Assembly (NCBI GenBank): GCA_017962565.1
Contig: JAGCVC010000010.1
Span: forward strand, 1-44,497
Length of the DNA: 44,497 nt
Source of the DNA: Alphaproteobacteria bacterium
Lineage (GTDB): Bacteria > Pseudomonadota > Alphaproteobacteria > CAAHEQ01 > UBA3637
Direction: 5' to 3'
Position 1 is the first letter of the stretch, and each line of letters begins with the position of its first letter. The notes under the pieces were generated by a model that searched no databases, was not told where the DNA came from, and saw only the letters and a list, made by a program, of their open reading frames with translations. Shown piece after piece: positions 33,061-42,043 of this stretch. The translations under genes and the position numbers were made by a program.

Positions 33061-34107
33061 GTGGCTGACAGGCTTGTTATTTCCATCGATGCAATGGGCG
33101 GCGATAATGCACCTGAAAGTGTCATCGCGGGCGTGAAGTTAGCGCATGAGAAGTATCCGAATGTATTCTTTTTGTTATACGGAGATGAATCTAGGATAGA
33201 AGCTTTAGCGGAGCAAAATAACTTAGATAAACAAGCCTATCGTGTTTATCACACAACTCAAGTAATTAAGGCTGATGAAAAACCATCAAGCGCAGTTCGC
33301 TATGGTCGTGAAAGCAGTATGTGGAAAGCTATTTATGCTGTTAGAACCGGTGAAGCTTCTGCGGTTGTTTCCGGTGGAAATACAGGTGCTTTAATGGCTA
33401 TGAGTAAAATTTGTTTGGGAACAATGGCTGGCGTTGATCGTCCGGCTATTGCTGCAGTTATGCCTACCGCAAAACATGGACAAGATGTTGTTGCTTTGGA
33501 TTTAGGTGCAAATGCCGAATGTAACGCAACAAACTTGGTCGAATTTGCAATTATGGGTTCCGTTTTTTATCGGATTATTTATGGTGAACAAAACCCATCT
33601 GTTGGTTTGTTAAATATTGGTTCCGAAGAATCCAAAGGTCGTGAAGAAATTCGTGAAGCAGCACATATTTTGCGCGAAAATAAAGATAAAGTAAACTATC
33701 ATGGCTTTGTGGAAGGTTTCGATATTGGTGCGGGAACGACTCATGTTGTTGTTTCGGATGGTTTTTCCGGCAATGTTGCTTTAAAGGCTATTGAAGGAAC
33801 AGCTAGGATGGTTAAAAAGCTGTTTACGCACTATTCACAAAAATCAATCTTGGCTTATATCGGCATGCTTTTCTTTTTACCGACACTGTTGCGTTTGAAG
33901 AAAAGGGTTGATCCACGCCGTTATAATGGAGCTATGTTCTTGGGATTAAATGGCATCTCAGTTAAGAGCCATGGCGGCTCTGATGATGTGGGCTATTTCT
34001 ATGCTGTTGAAACGGCTATTAATTTAGCTCAAAACGATTTATGCGATAAAATTCGCGTGAATTTGGAAGATGTTATTTTCTCTCCGGAAGATATTTTTAA
34101 ATACTAA
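33061..34107 (+). CDS. plsX: Phosphate acyltransferase PlsX
   Basis: A 348-residue enzyme that converts acyl-ACP to acyl-phosphate for the first step of phospholipid synthesis with PlsY. The N-terminal signature VISIDAMGGDNAPE is clear, as are VSGGNTGALMA, GLLNIGSEESKG and FSGNVALKAIEGTA. It starts at a GTG 5 bases after the rpmF stop, so translation probably depends on coupling to rpmF. In many alphaproteobacteria fabH follows plsX; here the next gene is ihfA with its own promoter. Confidence 0.96.
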   Translation: MADRLVISIDAMGGDNAPESVIAGVKLAHEKYPNVFFLLYGDESRIEALAEQNNLDKQAYRVYHTTQVIKADEKPSSAVRYGRESSMWKAIYAVRTGEASAVVSGGNTGALMAMSKICLGTMAGVDRPAIAAVMPTAKHGQDVVALDLGANAECNATNLVEFAIMGSVFYRIIYGEQNPSVGLLNIGSEESKGREEIREAAHILRENKDKVNYHGFVEGFDIGAGTTHVVVSDGFSGNVALKAIEGTARMVKKLFTHYSQKSILAYIGMLFFLPTLLRLKKRVDPRRYNGAMFLGLNGISVKSHGGSDDVGYFYAVETAINLAQNDLCDKIRVNLEDVIFSPEDIFKY

Positions 34108-34130
34108 AATAAAAAAAATTAAATTATAGC

Positions 34131-34158
34131 TTGCTTTTTTTCTTTTTCTTTATATACT
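34131..34158 (+). promoter_or_regulatory. Promoter for ihfA operon
   Basis: TTGCTT, a 16-bp spacer and TATACT lie about 40 bases upstream of ihfA. Confidence 0.55.
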
Positions 34159-34195
34159 TAAAGAGAAAAGGTAATGTATTTTTTAAGAGGATAAA

Positions 34196-34498
34196 ATGTC
34201 GAAAAATATTACACGTGCCGATTTGGCTGATGCTGTTTTCCGTGATTTAGGGCTTTCTTTTGCCGAATCGGAAAAGTTGGTTGATGAAGTTTTTGAAGAA
34301 ATTACAAAAGCTTTCGAACGTGGCGAAGATGTTAAGTTGTCTTCTTTTGCCAGTTTTTATTTGAAAAAGAAAAAAGCGCGTGTTGGACGCAATCCCAAAA
34401 CAGGTAAGGAGTATGAAATTACTCCCCGTACCATTTTGTCTTTTGTTGCTTCCAGAAATATGAAGAGTGAAATAGCTGAAACGAAACAGGAGAAATAG
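34196..34498 (+). CDS. ihfA: Integration host factor alpha subunit
   Basis: A 100-residue HU/IHF-family protein that bends DNA sharply at specific sites, usually as a heterodimer with IhfB. It has [21 protein letters not shown], the [13 protein letters not shown] turn and the intercalating arm GRNPKTG. The position between plsX and a MerR-type gene is the classic place for ihfA in proteobacteria. AGAGGAT precedes the ATG. The C-terminal extension (IAETKQEK) is charged. The next gene starts one base after the stop. Confidence 0.9.
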   Translation: MSKNITRADLADAVFRDLGLSFAESEKLVDEVFEEITKAFERGEDVKLSSFASFYLKKKKARVGRNPKTGKEYEITPRTILSFVASRNMKSEIAETKQEK

Positions 34499-34499
34499 C

Positions 34500-34835
34500 G
34501 TGGCAGAGGGGGCTGTTTATCAATCAATTTCAGATGTAGCAGCGTTGTTAAATGTTCCAGCGCATGTGTTGCGTTTTTGGGAAACACAATTCATTCAAAT
34601 TAAACCTGTTAAGCGCGTTGGTGGTCGTCGTTATTATCGTGCTGAAGATGTTACTTTATTACAGCAAATTTATGACTTACTTTACAAAAAGGGTTATACC
34701 ATTAAAGGTGCTCAGAAATATCTAAAAGAAGTGGGTAAAAAGGGAATAATCGATTCTCAAAAACAAGATAAAAAAACTGTTTTTGTTAATGAAATGCGTT
34801 CTGTACGTGATTATTTAAAAGACTTCTTGGATTAG
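34500..34835 (+). CDS. MerR family transcriptional regulator
   Basis: A 111-residue winged-helix DNA-binding protein. The N-terminal MerR domain has [22 protein letters not shown] and [17 protein letters not shown]. The effector-binding C-terminal region is very short, without metal-ligand cysteines, so it is not a metal sensor of the MerR/CueR type. This is the MerR protein usually found after ihfA in proteobacteria. It starts at GTG, one base after the ihfA stop, implying translational coupling. Confidence 0.92.
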   Translation: MAEGAVYQSISDVAALLNVPAHVLRFWETQFIQIKPVKRVGGRRYYRAEDVTLLQQIYDLLYKKGYTIKGAQKYLKEVGKKGIIDSQKQDKKTVFVNEMRSVRDYLKDFLD

Positions 34836-34844
34836 GAGGGAACC

Positions 34845-35384
34845 ATGCAAGAAGAAAAGTTTACCTTAAAAAACGGGAAAGTTGTAACTATTCGCAGATT
34901 GCGGGCGACAGATTATGAAGCCGCAAGGGACTTTATAAGACAATTTTCAACAGAAAGCATTTTTACACATCAATATCCTGGTCAACCGGACATAGACCGT
35001 AAAAAAAGCGAAGAGTTGTACGAGCGTGAAGATAATTGCTTTATAGGAGCTTTTGAAAACGGCGATCGTTTGGTTTCAATTGCTAATTTTAGAATAGATA
35101 GACCAAATCATCCGTGGGCTGGTCGTAATTGCGGTTTTGGTATTTCGACTTTGGAAGAGTATTGCAGTCAAGGACTTGGTACTCACTTGATGTATTTATT
35201 AGAAAAAGAGGCCAGAGCTAAAAATATGCACCGTATTTATGGCTCCGTTCGTGCTTTAAACAGGCGTGCAATTGCTTTATATTTAAAATGCGGCTTTCAA
35301 ATTGATGGTCTTTTTAAAGAAACAGCTTTTATTAATGGTGAATGGCACGACGAATATCATATCAGTAAAATTTTGGAAAAATAA
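34845..35384 (+). CDS. GNAT family N-acetyltransferase
   Basis: 179 residues of the GNAT fold. It begins with a beta strand typical of RimI/RimJ-like enzymes (VVTIRRLRATDYEAARDF). The acetyl-CoA site is near EEYCSQGLGTHLMYLLEKEA, matching the Q/RxxGxG/A pattern as QGLGTH. The C-terminal signature NRRAIALYLKCGFQIDG supports the assignment. GGAGGG precedes the ATG. The acetylated substrate cannot be read from the sequence. It is followed 2 bases later by the Rsm22-type gene. Confidence 0.9.
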   Translation: MQEEKFTLKNGKVVTIRRLRATDYEAARDFIRQFSTESIFTHQYPGQPDIDRKKSEELYEREDNCFIGAFENGDRLVSIANFRIDRPNHPWAGRNCGFGISTLEEYCSQGLGTHLMYLLEKEARAKNMHRIYGSVRALNRRAIALYLKCGFQIDGLFKETAFINGEWHDEYHISKILEK

Positions 35385-35386
35385 TC

Positions 35387-36325
35387 GTGGAATTTCCGAC
35401 TTCTTTAAAAAATGCTTTGAATGAATATGCAAATCAATGCTCGCTTGCGGATTTAAAAAAAGCGGCACAAAGTGTTAGTGAAGTTTACCGGGATACTAAA
35501 AGAAGCGGTCAGCCTTTGATTTCAAACGATATGGAAGTTATGGCCTACGCCTTATCACGTATGCCGGCAACTTTTGCGGCAGTATCAAATATTTTAGATA
35601 AGATAGACCAATGTCAAACAATGTTAGATATTGGAGCAGGGACAGGAGCTGCAACTTGGGCAGCTCTTGAAATGGGAAAAGCAAAAACAGCCATTTGTTT
35701 GGAAAAAGAAGATAAAATGCGGACATTAGGTTCTGATTTGATGAAAACAGAATATCCGTCTGTTGTGTGGAGAGCATTTGATTTAAAGACAGACACATTG
35801 CGTCAGAAAGCAGAATTGATAGTTTCTTCCTATGTTTTAAATGAACTGAACAAAGAAGATCAATTAAAAGCGGCCGAAAAACTATGGCAAGGAAGTGAAA
35901 AATTTTTGGTTATTATAGAGCCAGGAACACCGGTAGGTTTTGAAATTATAAATCGGGTTAGGTCATATTTAATCGTGCAGGGGGCTTTTGTTGTCGCACC
36001 TTGTCCACATAATAAGAACTGTCCTTTGTCCAAAGGTGATTGGTGTCACTTTACGTGTCGTTTAGCACGTAGTCAAATCCATAAAATTTTAAAGGGAGGG
36101 GAAGCGGCATATGAAGATGAGAAGTTTTCTTACATAATTTTATCCCGTAAACCCATTAACATAGCGTTTGCACGTATTTTACGCCATCCTGATATCGAAA
36201 AGGGGAATATTGGCTTACAATTATGTACCCGTGACGGATTGCAAAGCAAGACAATAACACGCAAAGACAAACAGCTATTCAAAGCCGCACGTAAATCCAA
36301 TGCCGGTGACGAATGGAACGAATAA
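35387..36325 (+). CDS. Rsm22-like small-subunit ribosomal methyltransferase
   Basis: 312 residues related to Rsm22/METTL17, SAM-dependent proteins linked to small-subunit rRNA or its assembly in mitochondria and alphaproteobacteria. The SAM-binding motif is MLDIGAGTGAATWAALEM, with YVLNELNKED after it. A Cys cluster (CPHNKNCPL, WCHFTC) follows, as in the family, where it binds a metal or Fe-S cluster. The start is GTG, 2 bases after the GNAT stop. It converges on pyrG with only two bases between the stops. Confidence 0.88.
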   Translation: MEFPTSLKNALNEYANQCSLADLKKAAQSVSEVYRDTKRSGQPLISNDMEVMAYALSRMPATFAAVSNILDKIDQCQTMLDIGAGTGAATWAALEMGKAKTAICLEKEDKMRTLGSDLMKTEYPSVVWRAFDLKTDTLRQKAELIVSSYVLNELNKEDQLKAAEKLWQGSEKFLVIIEPGTPVGFEIINRVRSYLIVQGAFVVAPCPHNKNCPLSKGDWCHFTCRLARSQIHKILKGGEAAYEDEKFSYIILSRKPINIAFARILRHPDIEKGNIGLQLCTRDGLQSKTITRKDKQLFKAARKSNAGDEWNE

Positions 36326-36327
36326 TC

Positions 36328-37971
36328 CTAAAGTAACTCGTTTTGCTTCAAAGCAGCTTCAATGAAGGCTTTAAAAATCGGCTGTGCAGCAAATGGTTTG
36401 CTTTTGAATTCAGGATGGAATTGTCCGGCAAAAAAGAACGGATGATCCGGAATTTCTATAATCTCAGGTAATAAACCATCCGGTGATTTTCCGGATATGA
36501 TAAAGCCTTTTTCAGCCAATTTTTCTTCCCAAGAAATGTCCATTTCATAACGGTGACGATGACGTTCTTGTATAACTTTTGCACCATCATAAATTTTGCT
36601 TGCTAAAGAACCATCTTTGATAACACACGGATAAGCACCCAAACGCATTGTACCGCCTAAATCACCATCGTCCGGACGAATGGATTTAATACCGTCTTTT
36701 TCCCAAACTTTCATACGTGTGATAACTGGTGTACAATCTTTTGTAAATTCCGTTGAATTTGCATTTTCAATACCAAGCAGGTGACGACATGCTTCTACAA
36801 CGGCCATTTGCATTCCCAAACAAATACCGAAGAAAGGAATCTTTTTTTCGCGCGCATATTGAATAGCACGAATTTTACCTTCTATACCGCGATTGCCAAA
36901 ACCACCGGGTACCAAAATACCCTGTAAATCGTTCAAACGTTCAGCAAAGGTTGCATCGTCCATGCTTTCCAAACTTTCGCTTTCAATCCATTCAATATCG
37001 ACTTTCGATTTATTAGCAATACCGGCGTGAACTAAAGCTTCTTTCAAGGATTTATAAGTATCCAACATTCCGCAATATTTGCCGATAACGCCGATCTTAA
37101 CCGTCTTGGTGAAATTATTCATTGTATCGATAATATCATGCCATTTTTTCAGATCAGGTTCAGGAGCATTTTCCAACATACCAAAATGCTTTAACACCTG
37201 AACATCCAGTCCTTGTGCATGATAGGAAAGGGGAATCTCATAAATGTTTTTAACATCCAATGCTGCAATAACGTTATCTGCACTGACGTTACAGAATAAT
37301 CCCAATTTACGGCGTTCATCAGAGCCGATATCTATACGACTGCGACACAATAAAATATCAGCCTGAATACCGGCTTCAAGCAATTTCTTTACGGCTTGTT
37401 GTGTCGGTTTTGTCTTTAATTCGCCCGAAGATTCAATGTAAGGCAACAAAGTCAAATAAACAAAACATACATTTGCTCTGCCTTTTTCATTTGCAAATTG
37501 TCGAGCGGCTTCCAAGAAAATGGTGCCTTCAATATCACCGACTGTTCCGCCGACTTCATACAAGACAAAATCTTCATCTTTTAAGTCTGATTCCAAGAAT
37601 GCTTTTGCTTCATTTGTTACGTGCGGAATCATCTGTACGGTTGCGCCCAAATAATCACCGCGGCGTTCTTTACGTAGAACAGAATCATAAATCTTTCCAC
37701 CGGAAATACTATCCGTTTTATGGCATGATATACCGACAAAACGTTCGTAATGTCCCAAGTCCAAATCTGTTTCCGCGCCATCATCTGTAACAAAGACTTC
37801 ACCGTGTTGATAAGGGCTCATTGTACCCGGATCGATATTCAAATAAGGATCCATTTTGCGCATACGAACTTTATATCCGCGCGCTTGTAATAAAGAGCCA
37901 ATAGCGGCGGAGGCGATACCCTTTCCAAGACCGGAAACGACACCCCCTAAGATAAAAACATATTTAGTCAT
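36328..37971 (-). CDS. pyrG: CTP synthase
   Basis: A 547-residue enzyme that makes CTP from UTP using glutamine and ATP. The N-terminal synthetase domain starts [18 protein letters not shown], with [19 protein letters not shown]. The C-terminal glutaminase has the Cys nucleophile in [10 protein letters not shown] and the His-Glu pair in FHPEFKSKP. The frame extends upstream to 38031, but I choose the ATG at 37971: GGAG is 9 bases before it, and the family starts here. Length matches the usual 535-550. Confidence 0.97.
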   Translation of the reverse strand: MTKYVFILGGVVSGLGKGIASAAIGSLLQARGYKVRMRKMDPYLNIDPGTMSPYQHGEVFVTDDGAETDLDLGHYERFVGISCHKTDSISGGKIYDSVLRKERRGDYLGATVQMIPHVTNEAKAFLESDLKDEDFVLYEVGGTVGDIEGTIFLEAARQFANEKGRANVCFVYLTLLPYIESSGELKTKPTQQAVKKLLEAGIQADILLCRSRIDIGSDERRKLGLFCNVSADNVIAALDVKNIYEIPLSYHAQGLDVQVLKHFGMLENAPEPDLKKWHDIIDTMNNFTKTVKIGVIGKYCGMLDTYKSLKEALVHAGIANKSKVDIEWIESESLESMDDATFAERLNDLQGILVPGGFGNRGIEGKIRAIQYAREKKIPFFGICLGMQMAVVEACRHLLGIENANSTEFTKDCTPVITRMKVWEKDGIKSIRPDDGDLGGTMRLGAYPCVIKDGSLASKIYDGAKVIQERHRHRYEMDISWEEKLAEKGFIISGKSPDGLLPEIIEIPDHPFFFAGQFHPEFKSKPFAAQPIFKAFIEAALKQNELL

Positions 37972-38056
37972 TTTACAGATTCTCCATAACTTGTTTTTTC
38001 TATTCTTACTCGAAAAGGAAAAATAGGTCAAGGAAATAAAAATTTTTTTTACGCTA

Positions 38057-39148
38057 TCAGTTGTTATTCGTACTTTCTATCTGAGCAACAGAAGAATTTT
38101 CAATACTGATATTTTCTGAAACGTCTCTCAGACGGCGTTCAATAGCGCGTGTTCTGGTACCAGCTTCATCCAGGACTTTGCCGGCAGCATCAATATTCTT
38201 TTTGACTTTATCTACCCAATCGGCATATTTGTTGAATTCATTTTTAGCTTCTCCCAAAGCTTGCCAAACTTCACCGGAACGTTTTTGAATAGCAAGCGTG
38301 CGAAAACCCATTTGCAAACTTGTTAAAAAAGCACCTAAAGTACTTGGGCCTGTGATGGTAATTCGGTATTTTTTTTGAATTTCGGAAGAAAGCCCCGGTT
38401 GGCGCATGACTTCTGCATACAGACCTTCCGTTGGTAAAAACATAATGGCAAAGTCGGTTGTCTTAGGAACGTCAATATATTTTTCTTCGATTCGTTGAGC
38501 TTCTGTTTTGATTCTCTTAGCCAATTCAACAGTGGCGCTTTCCACTCCGGCTGCATCGGCTTTTTCACTGGCCGCAATCAATCGTTCATAGTCCTCGTAA
38601 GGAAATTTTGAATCAATCGGAATTAAACCATCCGGCAAGCAAACAGCATATTCAACAACACCGCTTTTGATTTGGGCATTTTTAATGTATTGATCGGGGG
38701 AAAGCATTTGTTCCAACAAAGCACCTAATTGAATTTCGCCCCAAACACCACGTGTTTTGACGTTTGTCAGTACCCGCTTTAAATCACCGACACCCATGAC
38801 CAAATTGTGCATTTCACCTAAGCCTTGATGTACTTTTTCCAATCGTTCGGAAACTTGTGCAAAACTGGCCCCTATTTTGTTTTCCAAAGTTGTTTGAAGT
38901 TTTTCATCGACTGTAGAACGTACTTTGTCCAACTGACTTTCTACGGACTTACGAATTGCTTCGTTAAAACCCAATAAAGATGCGTTCAATTCTTGCCGTA
39001 ATAAGCCGGTATCTTCTTTTTGTCCACGTTCAATACGTTCCAATTCATTTTGAATGGGGCTTTTACCGGATATTTTAATCATTACAAAAATGACCAAAAC
39101 TAAATTAACAACCAAAATTGCAGTGAGTAAAATCAGATTAATCGACAT
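38057..39148 (-). CDS. rmuC: DNA recombination protein RmuC
   Basis: 363 residues. An N-terminal membrane helix (about 4-26) precedes a coiled-coil region (about 35-110) and the RmuC nuclease-like domain: [31 protein letters not shown], and [17 protein letters not shown]. RmuC limits recombination at inverted repeats; its exact biochemical role is not settled. AAAGGAAT precedes the ATG. It lies upstream of pyrG on the same strand and could be co-transcribed with it. Confidence 0.95.
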   Translation of the reverse strand: MSINLILLTAILVVNLVLVIFVMIKISGKSPIQNELERIERGQKEDTGLLRQELNASLLGFNEAIRKSVESQLDKVRSTVDEKLQTTLENKIGASFAQVSERLEKVHQGLGEMHNLVMGVGDLKRVLTNVKTRGVWGEIQLGALLEQMLSPDQYIKNAQIKSGVVEYAVCLPDGLIPIDSKFPYEDYERLIAASEKADAAGVESATVELAKRIKTEAQRIEEKYIDVPKTTDFAIMFLPTEGLYAEVMRQPGLSSEIQKKYRITITGPSTLGAFLTSLQMGFRTLAIQKRSGEVWQALGEAKNEFNKYADWVDKVKKNIDAAGKVLDEAGTRTRAIERRLRDVSENISIENSSVAQIESTNNN

Positions 39149-39267
39149 TTTTTTTATTCCTTTTCTTTTTCATAAGAATAAACTATTTTTTTTGATAATT
39201 AAAGAAAAATTTATGCTTGACTTTTCTTTTTTTTCTGCACACACTGTTTTATGCAAATGGAGGTATC

Positions 39268-39468
39268 ATGAATATTTTATTGTTGAGATTACTCATTTTA
39301 TTTTATGTTTGTGGATTGTTATTTTTGCTGATAAAGCTGATTTCTTCAGATTTAGCAAAGAACAATCGGCGTTTTTTAGCGATTATTTTATTTCCGATAT
39401 GTTTGGCATCATCGGAAGGTCGTGCTTATTTGAAAAAAATTGCAACAGGAAAGGAAAGTAAAAAATGA
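39268..39468 (+). CDS. Small membrane protein upstream of SPFH gene
   Basis: 66 residues from an ATG with a very good ribosome site (TGGAGG). One or two hydrophobic helices (about 3-24 and 36-47) are followed by a basic tail (YLKKIATGKESKK). Its stop overlaps the SPFH gene start by 4 bases (ATGA), so the two proteins are made together. It may be a small partner of the SPFH protein. No family recognised. Confidence 0.7.
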   Translation: MNILLLRLLILFYVCGLLFLLIKLISSDLAKNNRRFLAIILFPICLASSEGRAYLKKIATGKESKK

Positions 39469-40373
39469 AAATTTTGGGAATTGTTTCAGGGAAAAACCTG
39501 ACTCTTTTTATTGTATTGGTTGTTTTGTTTTTGGTCGGTTCAATCTCCTTTATGGGATTTAGCCAAATTGACGCAGGTTATAGAGGTGTTAAGTTAACTT
39601 GGGGAAAGGTCGTTTCGGACTCTTTGCCGGAAGGGCTTTATTTTTATAATCCTATCAGTACATCTATGGTGGCAATTGATACACGTTTACAACGTGAAAG
39701 AATTCAATTGGAAACCTACACAAAAGATATTCAGCAAGCCACAATGAAACTGACGGTTAACTATAATATTGATCCGACTAAGGCACATGAACTTTATCAA
39801 CGAATTGGTTTGGCTTATCAAAATACATTGATTGAACCAAACGTTTTGAGCGCTGTAAAGGATGTTGTAGGTAAAGTTGAAGCTGATAAGTTCATTAATA
39901 ATCGTGAAATCGTGACACAAGAAATCAAGGTGAAAATTTCGGATATTTTAGCTCCGTCAAACATTATTGTACAAGAAGTTGCTATTGAAGATATTTCCTT
40001 CTCTTCCGCTTTCGAAAGTGCTATTGAAGCAAAACAAATTGCGACACAGGAAGCTATTAAAGCACAAAATGAAACAGTTCGTGTAACCGAAGAAGGAAAA
40101 CAGCAAGTTATTAAGGCAAGAGCTGAATCAGATTCACAAAAAGCGGCTTCAGATGCAAAAGCTTATGCTATTAAGGTTGAGTCAGAAGCAAAAGCAGAAG
40201 CAACCAAACAAATCGGTTTAGCAGAAGCTGCTGCTATTCGTGAAAAAACAAAGGCATTGTCCGAAAATTCAAAGTTAATAGAATTAACAAAGGCTGAAAA
40301 GTGGGATGGTAAGTTGCCGGAAAATATGTATGGTTCTGTTCCTCTTCCATTCATTAATTTAACGAACAAATAA
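39465..40373 (+). CDS. Prohibitin/SPFH (Band 7) membrane protein
   Basis: 302 residues. A single N-terminal membrane helix (about 12-34) is followed by the Band 7 domain: DAGYRGVKLTWGKVV, LPEGLYFYNP and IDTRLQRERIQLETYTKD. A long coiled-coil region rich in Ala, Lys and Glu (about 185-275) precedes a short tail. The prohibitin-like pattern favours a membrane-scaffold role, often linked to control of membrane proteases such as FtsH. HflK is not adjacent, so I do not call it HflC. It is coupled to the preceding small membrane protein. Confidence 0.9.
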   Translation: MKILGIVSGKNLTLFIVLVVLFLVGSISFMGFSQIDAGYRGVKLTWGKVVSDSLPEGLYFYNPISTSMVAIDTRLQRERIQLETYTKDIQQATMKLTVNYNIDPTKAHELYQRIGLAYQNTLIEPNVLSAVKDVVGKVEADKFINNREIVTQEIKVKISDILAPSNIIVQEVAIEDISFSSAFESAIEAKQIATQEAIKAQNETVRVTEEGKQQVIKARAESDSQKAASDAKAYAIKVESEAKAEATKQIGLAEAAAIREKTKALSENSKLIELTKAEKWDGKLPENMYGSVPLPFINLTNK

Positions 40374-40391
40374 TTTTTTGTTTTCTAAAAG

Positions 40392-40419
40392 AAAAACGCC
40401 CCCAGAAGAGGGCGTTTTT
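40392..40419. terminator. Bidirectional intrinsic terminator
   Basis: AAAAACGCCC (40392-40401) pairs with GGGCGTTTTT (40410-40419) around a short loop, with A and T tracts on both sides. It serves the SPFH gene on the plus strand and can serve the convergent gene on the minus strand. Confidence 0.9.
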
Positions 40420-40455
40420 TTACTACATTCGGCATATATTTATAAATAAGATCAC

Positions 40456-41751
40456 TTATCTTCTATCTGCCATCGCTGCAGCTTGAAATGCTTTTCTTGC
40501 AGCTTCTCCTTCCGGTTGTTTGAAATAAGCTGCTCTTAACACTTCAAGTCTGTTAATTGCAACACGGTTATTGAAGAAGCCCCATTCGTCATTTGTATCA
40601 GCTCGTTCTTCTTCAGCAACTTCATCACCAGTAATTTTAGTTTTTCTTTTCTTTACAAGAAATTCCATGACTTCTCTTGTGGGAGCCTCATTCCAGAGTG
40701 CTTTCCAATTCTCTTTAGAAGATTCAAAGTTATAGCCGGCTTTGGCAGCTTCTCCCAATTTTTCCAAGTTACCATCTTTAACGGCTTGTAAAACGTCACT
40801 GTCTGTGATTTTAGCTTTAAGAGCACTCTTTTTTTCTTCTACGGCAGCAGATCTTGCTTTCAGTTCTAAAATTTTAGGGTCTTGTACATAATAAGAGGAT
40901 TCCGGTAAGGATGTATAGAATACTTTTTCAATAGCTGGAGGTTTGATGGCAGCATTCTTCTGAAACAGATCCAACATTTTTTGCCGTAACTCACTATTTT
41001 CAATAGTTTGAGCGCGTTCTACTGCACTTAATCCGCCTTTTCTCTTTGCATTTACATCAAGTGTTTTCCCACACGCTTCTGCAACTTTAAACAATTCTGC
41101 CACTTTTTCATAATTTTGAGAGGCAACTGCTTGTCTGAATTCGTGTTCTATTGTTCCTGGCTCTTTCGCTGCTAAATTAAACCAGTCTTCTTTATTTTTG
41201 GTGCAATCATATAAAGACTTTGGAGGATACACTCTATTATCGTACGTCAACTTATAGCCATTTTCTTTAAGAAGAATAAGATCCTCTTTTGTCAGATTTG
41301 GTTCCGGATTTTTCAATGCATTCTCCACTATATTGCCTGCTACGGCTTCAACAGCTCTTTCTGGTACTTCTTTACAATTAGAAGTCACAAAATGAAAAAT
41401 TTCGGCAGATTGAGCAAAGGGCAACGCTTCAGCAGATGCTTTTGCGAGCGAATCTCTATCCATATGATTTACAAAATATCTTAAAGCATCTTTATCACTG
41501 CTAATGACGGCTTCTTTAAAAGATTTAGAAGGTTCTTCTTCTTTAAAAGGTGATGAATCCAAGAAAACAACATTAAATTCACCTCCATTATTATTTTCAA
41601 CTTCTTTAGAAGGTGATGACGGGGGGATAAAAACATCATAATTATCAAACTTAGATTTATCGTATTGTTTAAGTCCTTCCGCGTTAGCTTTTATAACTTT
41701 TTTAAAAGCTTCTTCTCTGCTCCTGCGCTTAAATACATCAAAAATTCCCAT
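40456..41751 (-). CDS. Helical repeat protein, possibly ankyrin-like, unrecognised
   Basis: 431 residues with no signal peptide or membrane helix. The N-terminus is basic (FDVFKRRSREEAFKK), followed by a Ser/Pro/Asn-rich linker (about 45-75). The rest is helical with degenerate repeats suggestive of ankyrin-type hairpins: FKEAVISSDKDALRYFVNH, FRQAVASQNYEKVAELFKVAEACGKTLDVNAK, and VLQAVKDGNLEKLGEAAKAGYNF. These match the pattern in which a short helix pair is followed by a loop and an (A)G(x)N turn. GGAGG precedes the ATG by about 10 bases. Proteins of this type in host-associated bacteria are often effectors, but nothing here proves secretion. Confidence 0.7.
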   Translation of the reverse strand: MGIFDVFKRRSREEAFKKVIKANAEGLKQYDKSKFDNYDVFIPPSSPSKEVENNNGGEFNVVFLDSSPFKEEEPSKSFKEAVISSDKDALRYFVNHMDRDSLAKASAEALPFAQSAEIFHFVTSNCKEVPERAVEAVAGNIVENALKNPEPNLTKEDLILLKENGYKLTYDNRVYPPKSLYDCTKNKEDWFNLAAKEPGTIEHEFRQAVASQNYEKVAELFKVAEACGKTLDVNAKRKGGLSAVERAQTIENSELRQKMLDLFQKNAAIKPPAIEKVFYTSLPESSYYVQDPKILELKARSAAVEEKKSALKAKITDSDVLQAVKDGNLEKLGEAAKAGYNFESSKENWKALWNEAPTREVMEFLVKKRKTKITGDEVAEEERADTNDEWGFFNNRVAINRLEVLRAAYFKQPEGEAARKAFQAAAMADRR

Positions 41752-41827
41752 TGTTCAAACACCTCCATTTCTTTAACTCACACTTATATTATAACTTGTA
41801 TCTACAAAAAAGTAAATAAAAAACTTC

Positions 41828-41856
41828 TTGCAAAAATCATTTTTGTAGTGTATAAA
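41828..41856 (+). promoter_or_regulatory. Promoter for T-box leader and aspS operon
   Basis: TTGCAA (41828-41833), a 17-bp spacer and TATAAA (41851-41856, with a TG two bases upstream). The predicted transcription start (about 41863) lies just at the base of the T-box Stem I. Confidence 0.75.
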
Positions 41857-41862
41857 ATGAAT

Positions 41863-42043
41863 GAAGCGTTGATGCTGCGACACAGCGGAGCTGGGAGAAG
41901 AAAGGACTTTCGTCTGATTAGAACTCCTCGGGTGCGCCCGAAACAGCGCGTTTTGAGGCGGTTTTTATAAAGCCGTAAAAGTAAGGTGGCACCGCGAACG
42001 AAATTCGCCCTTACACTTGGAACGAAACAAAGGAAAAGCTTTA
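41863..42043 (+). promoter_or_regulatory. T-box riboswitch leader, Asp-specific by its codon
   Basis: The 3' part is a complete T-box fold. GTAAGG (41981-41986) pairs with CCTTAC (42009-42014); the 7-nt bulge TGGCACC (41987-41993) follows; then GCGAA (41994-41998) pairs with TTCGC (42004-42008) across loop CGAAA. The bulge TGGC can pair with a tRNA 3' end GCCA, fitting the G discriminator of tRNA-Asp. The 5' part is a tiny Stem I: AGC/GCT at the base, a GTTGAT/GGA internal loop like a kink-turn, and GCTG/CAGC closing loop CGACA. That loop shows GAC (41879-41881), an aspartate codon followed by a purine. A stable hairpin (TCGGG-TGCG-CCCGA, 41928-41941) lies between. No T-run terminator follows. 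The 3' strand CCTT could alternatively pair with AAGG of the ribosome site (42030-42033), suggesting translational control. Confidence 0.88.

Noticed and set aside
41665-41970. 101-codon open frame over the T-box region
   Set aside because: It runs antisense through the start of the 40456-41751 gene and through the promoter and structured RNA, and has no ribosome site.
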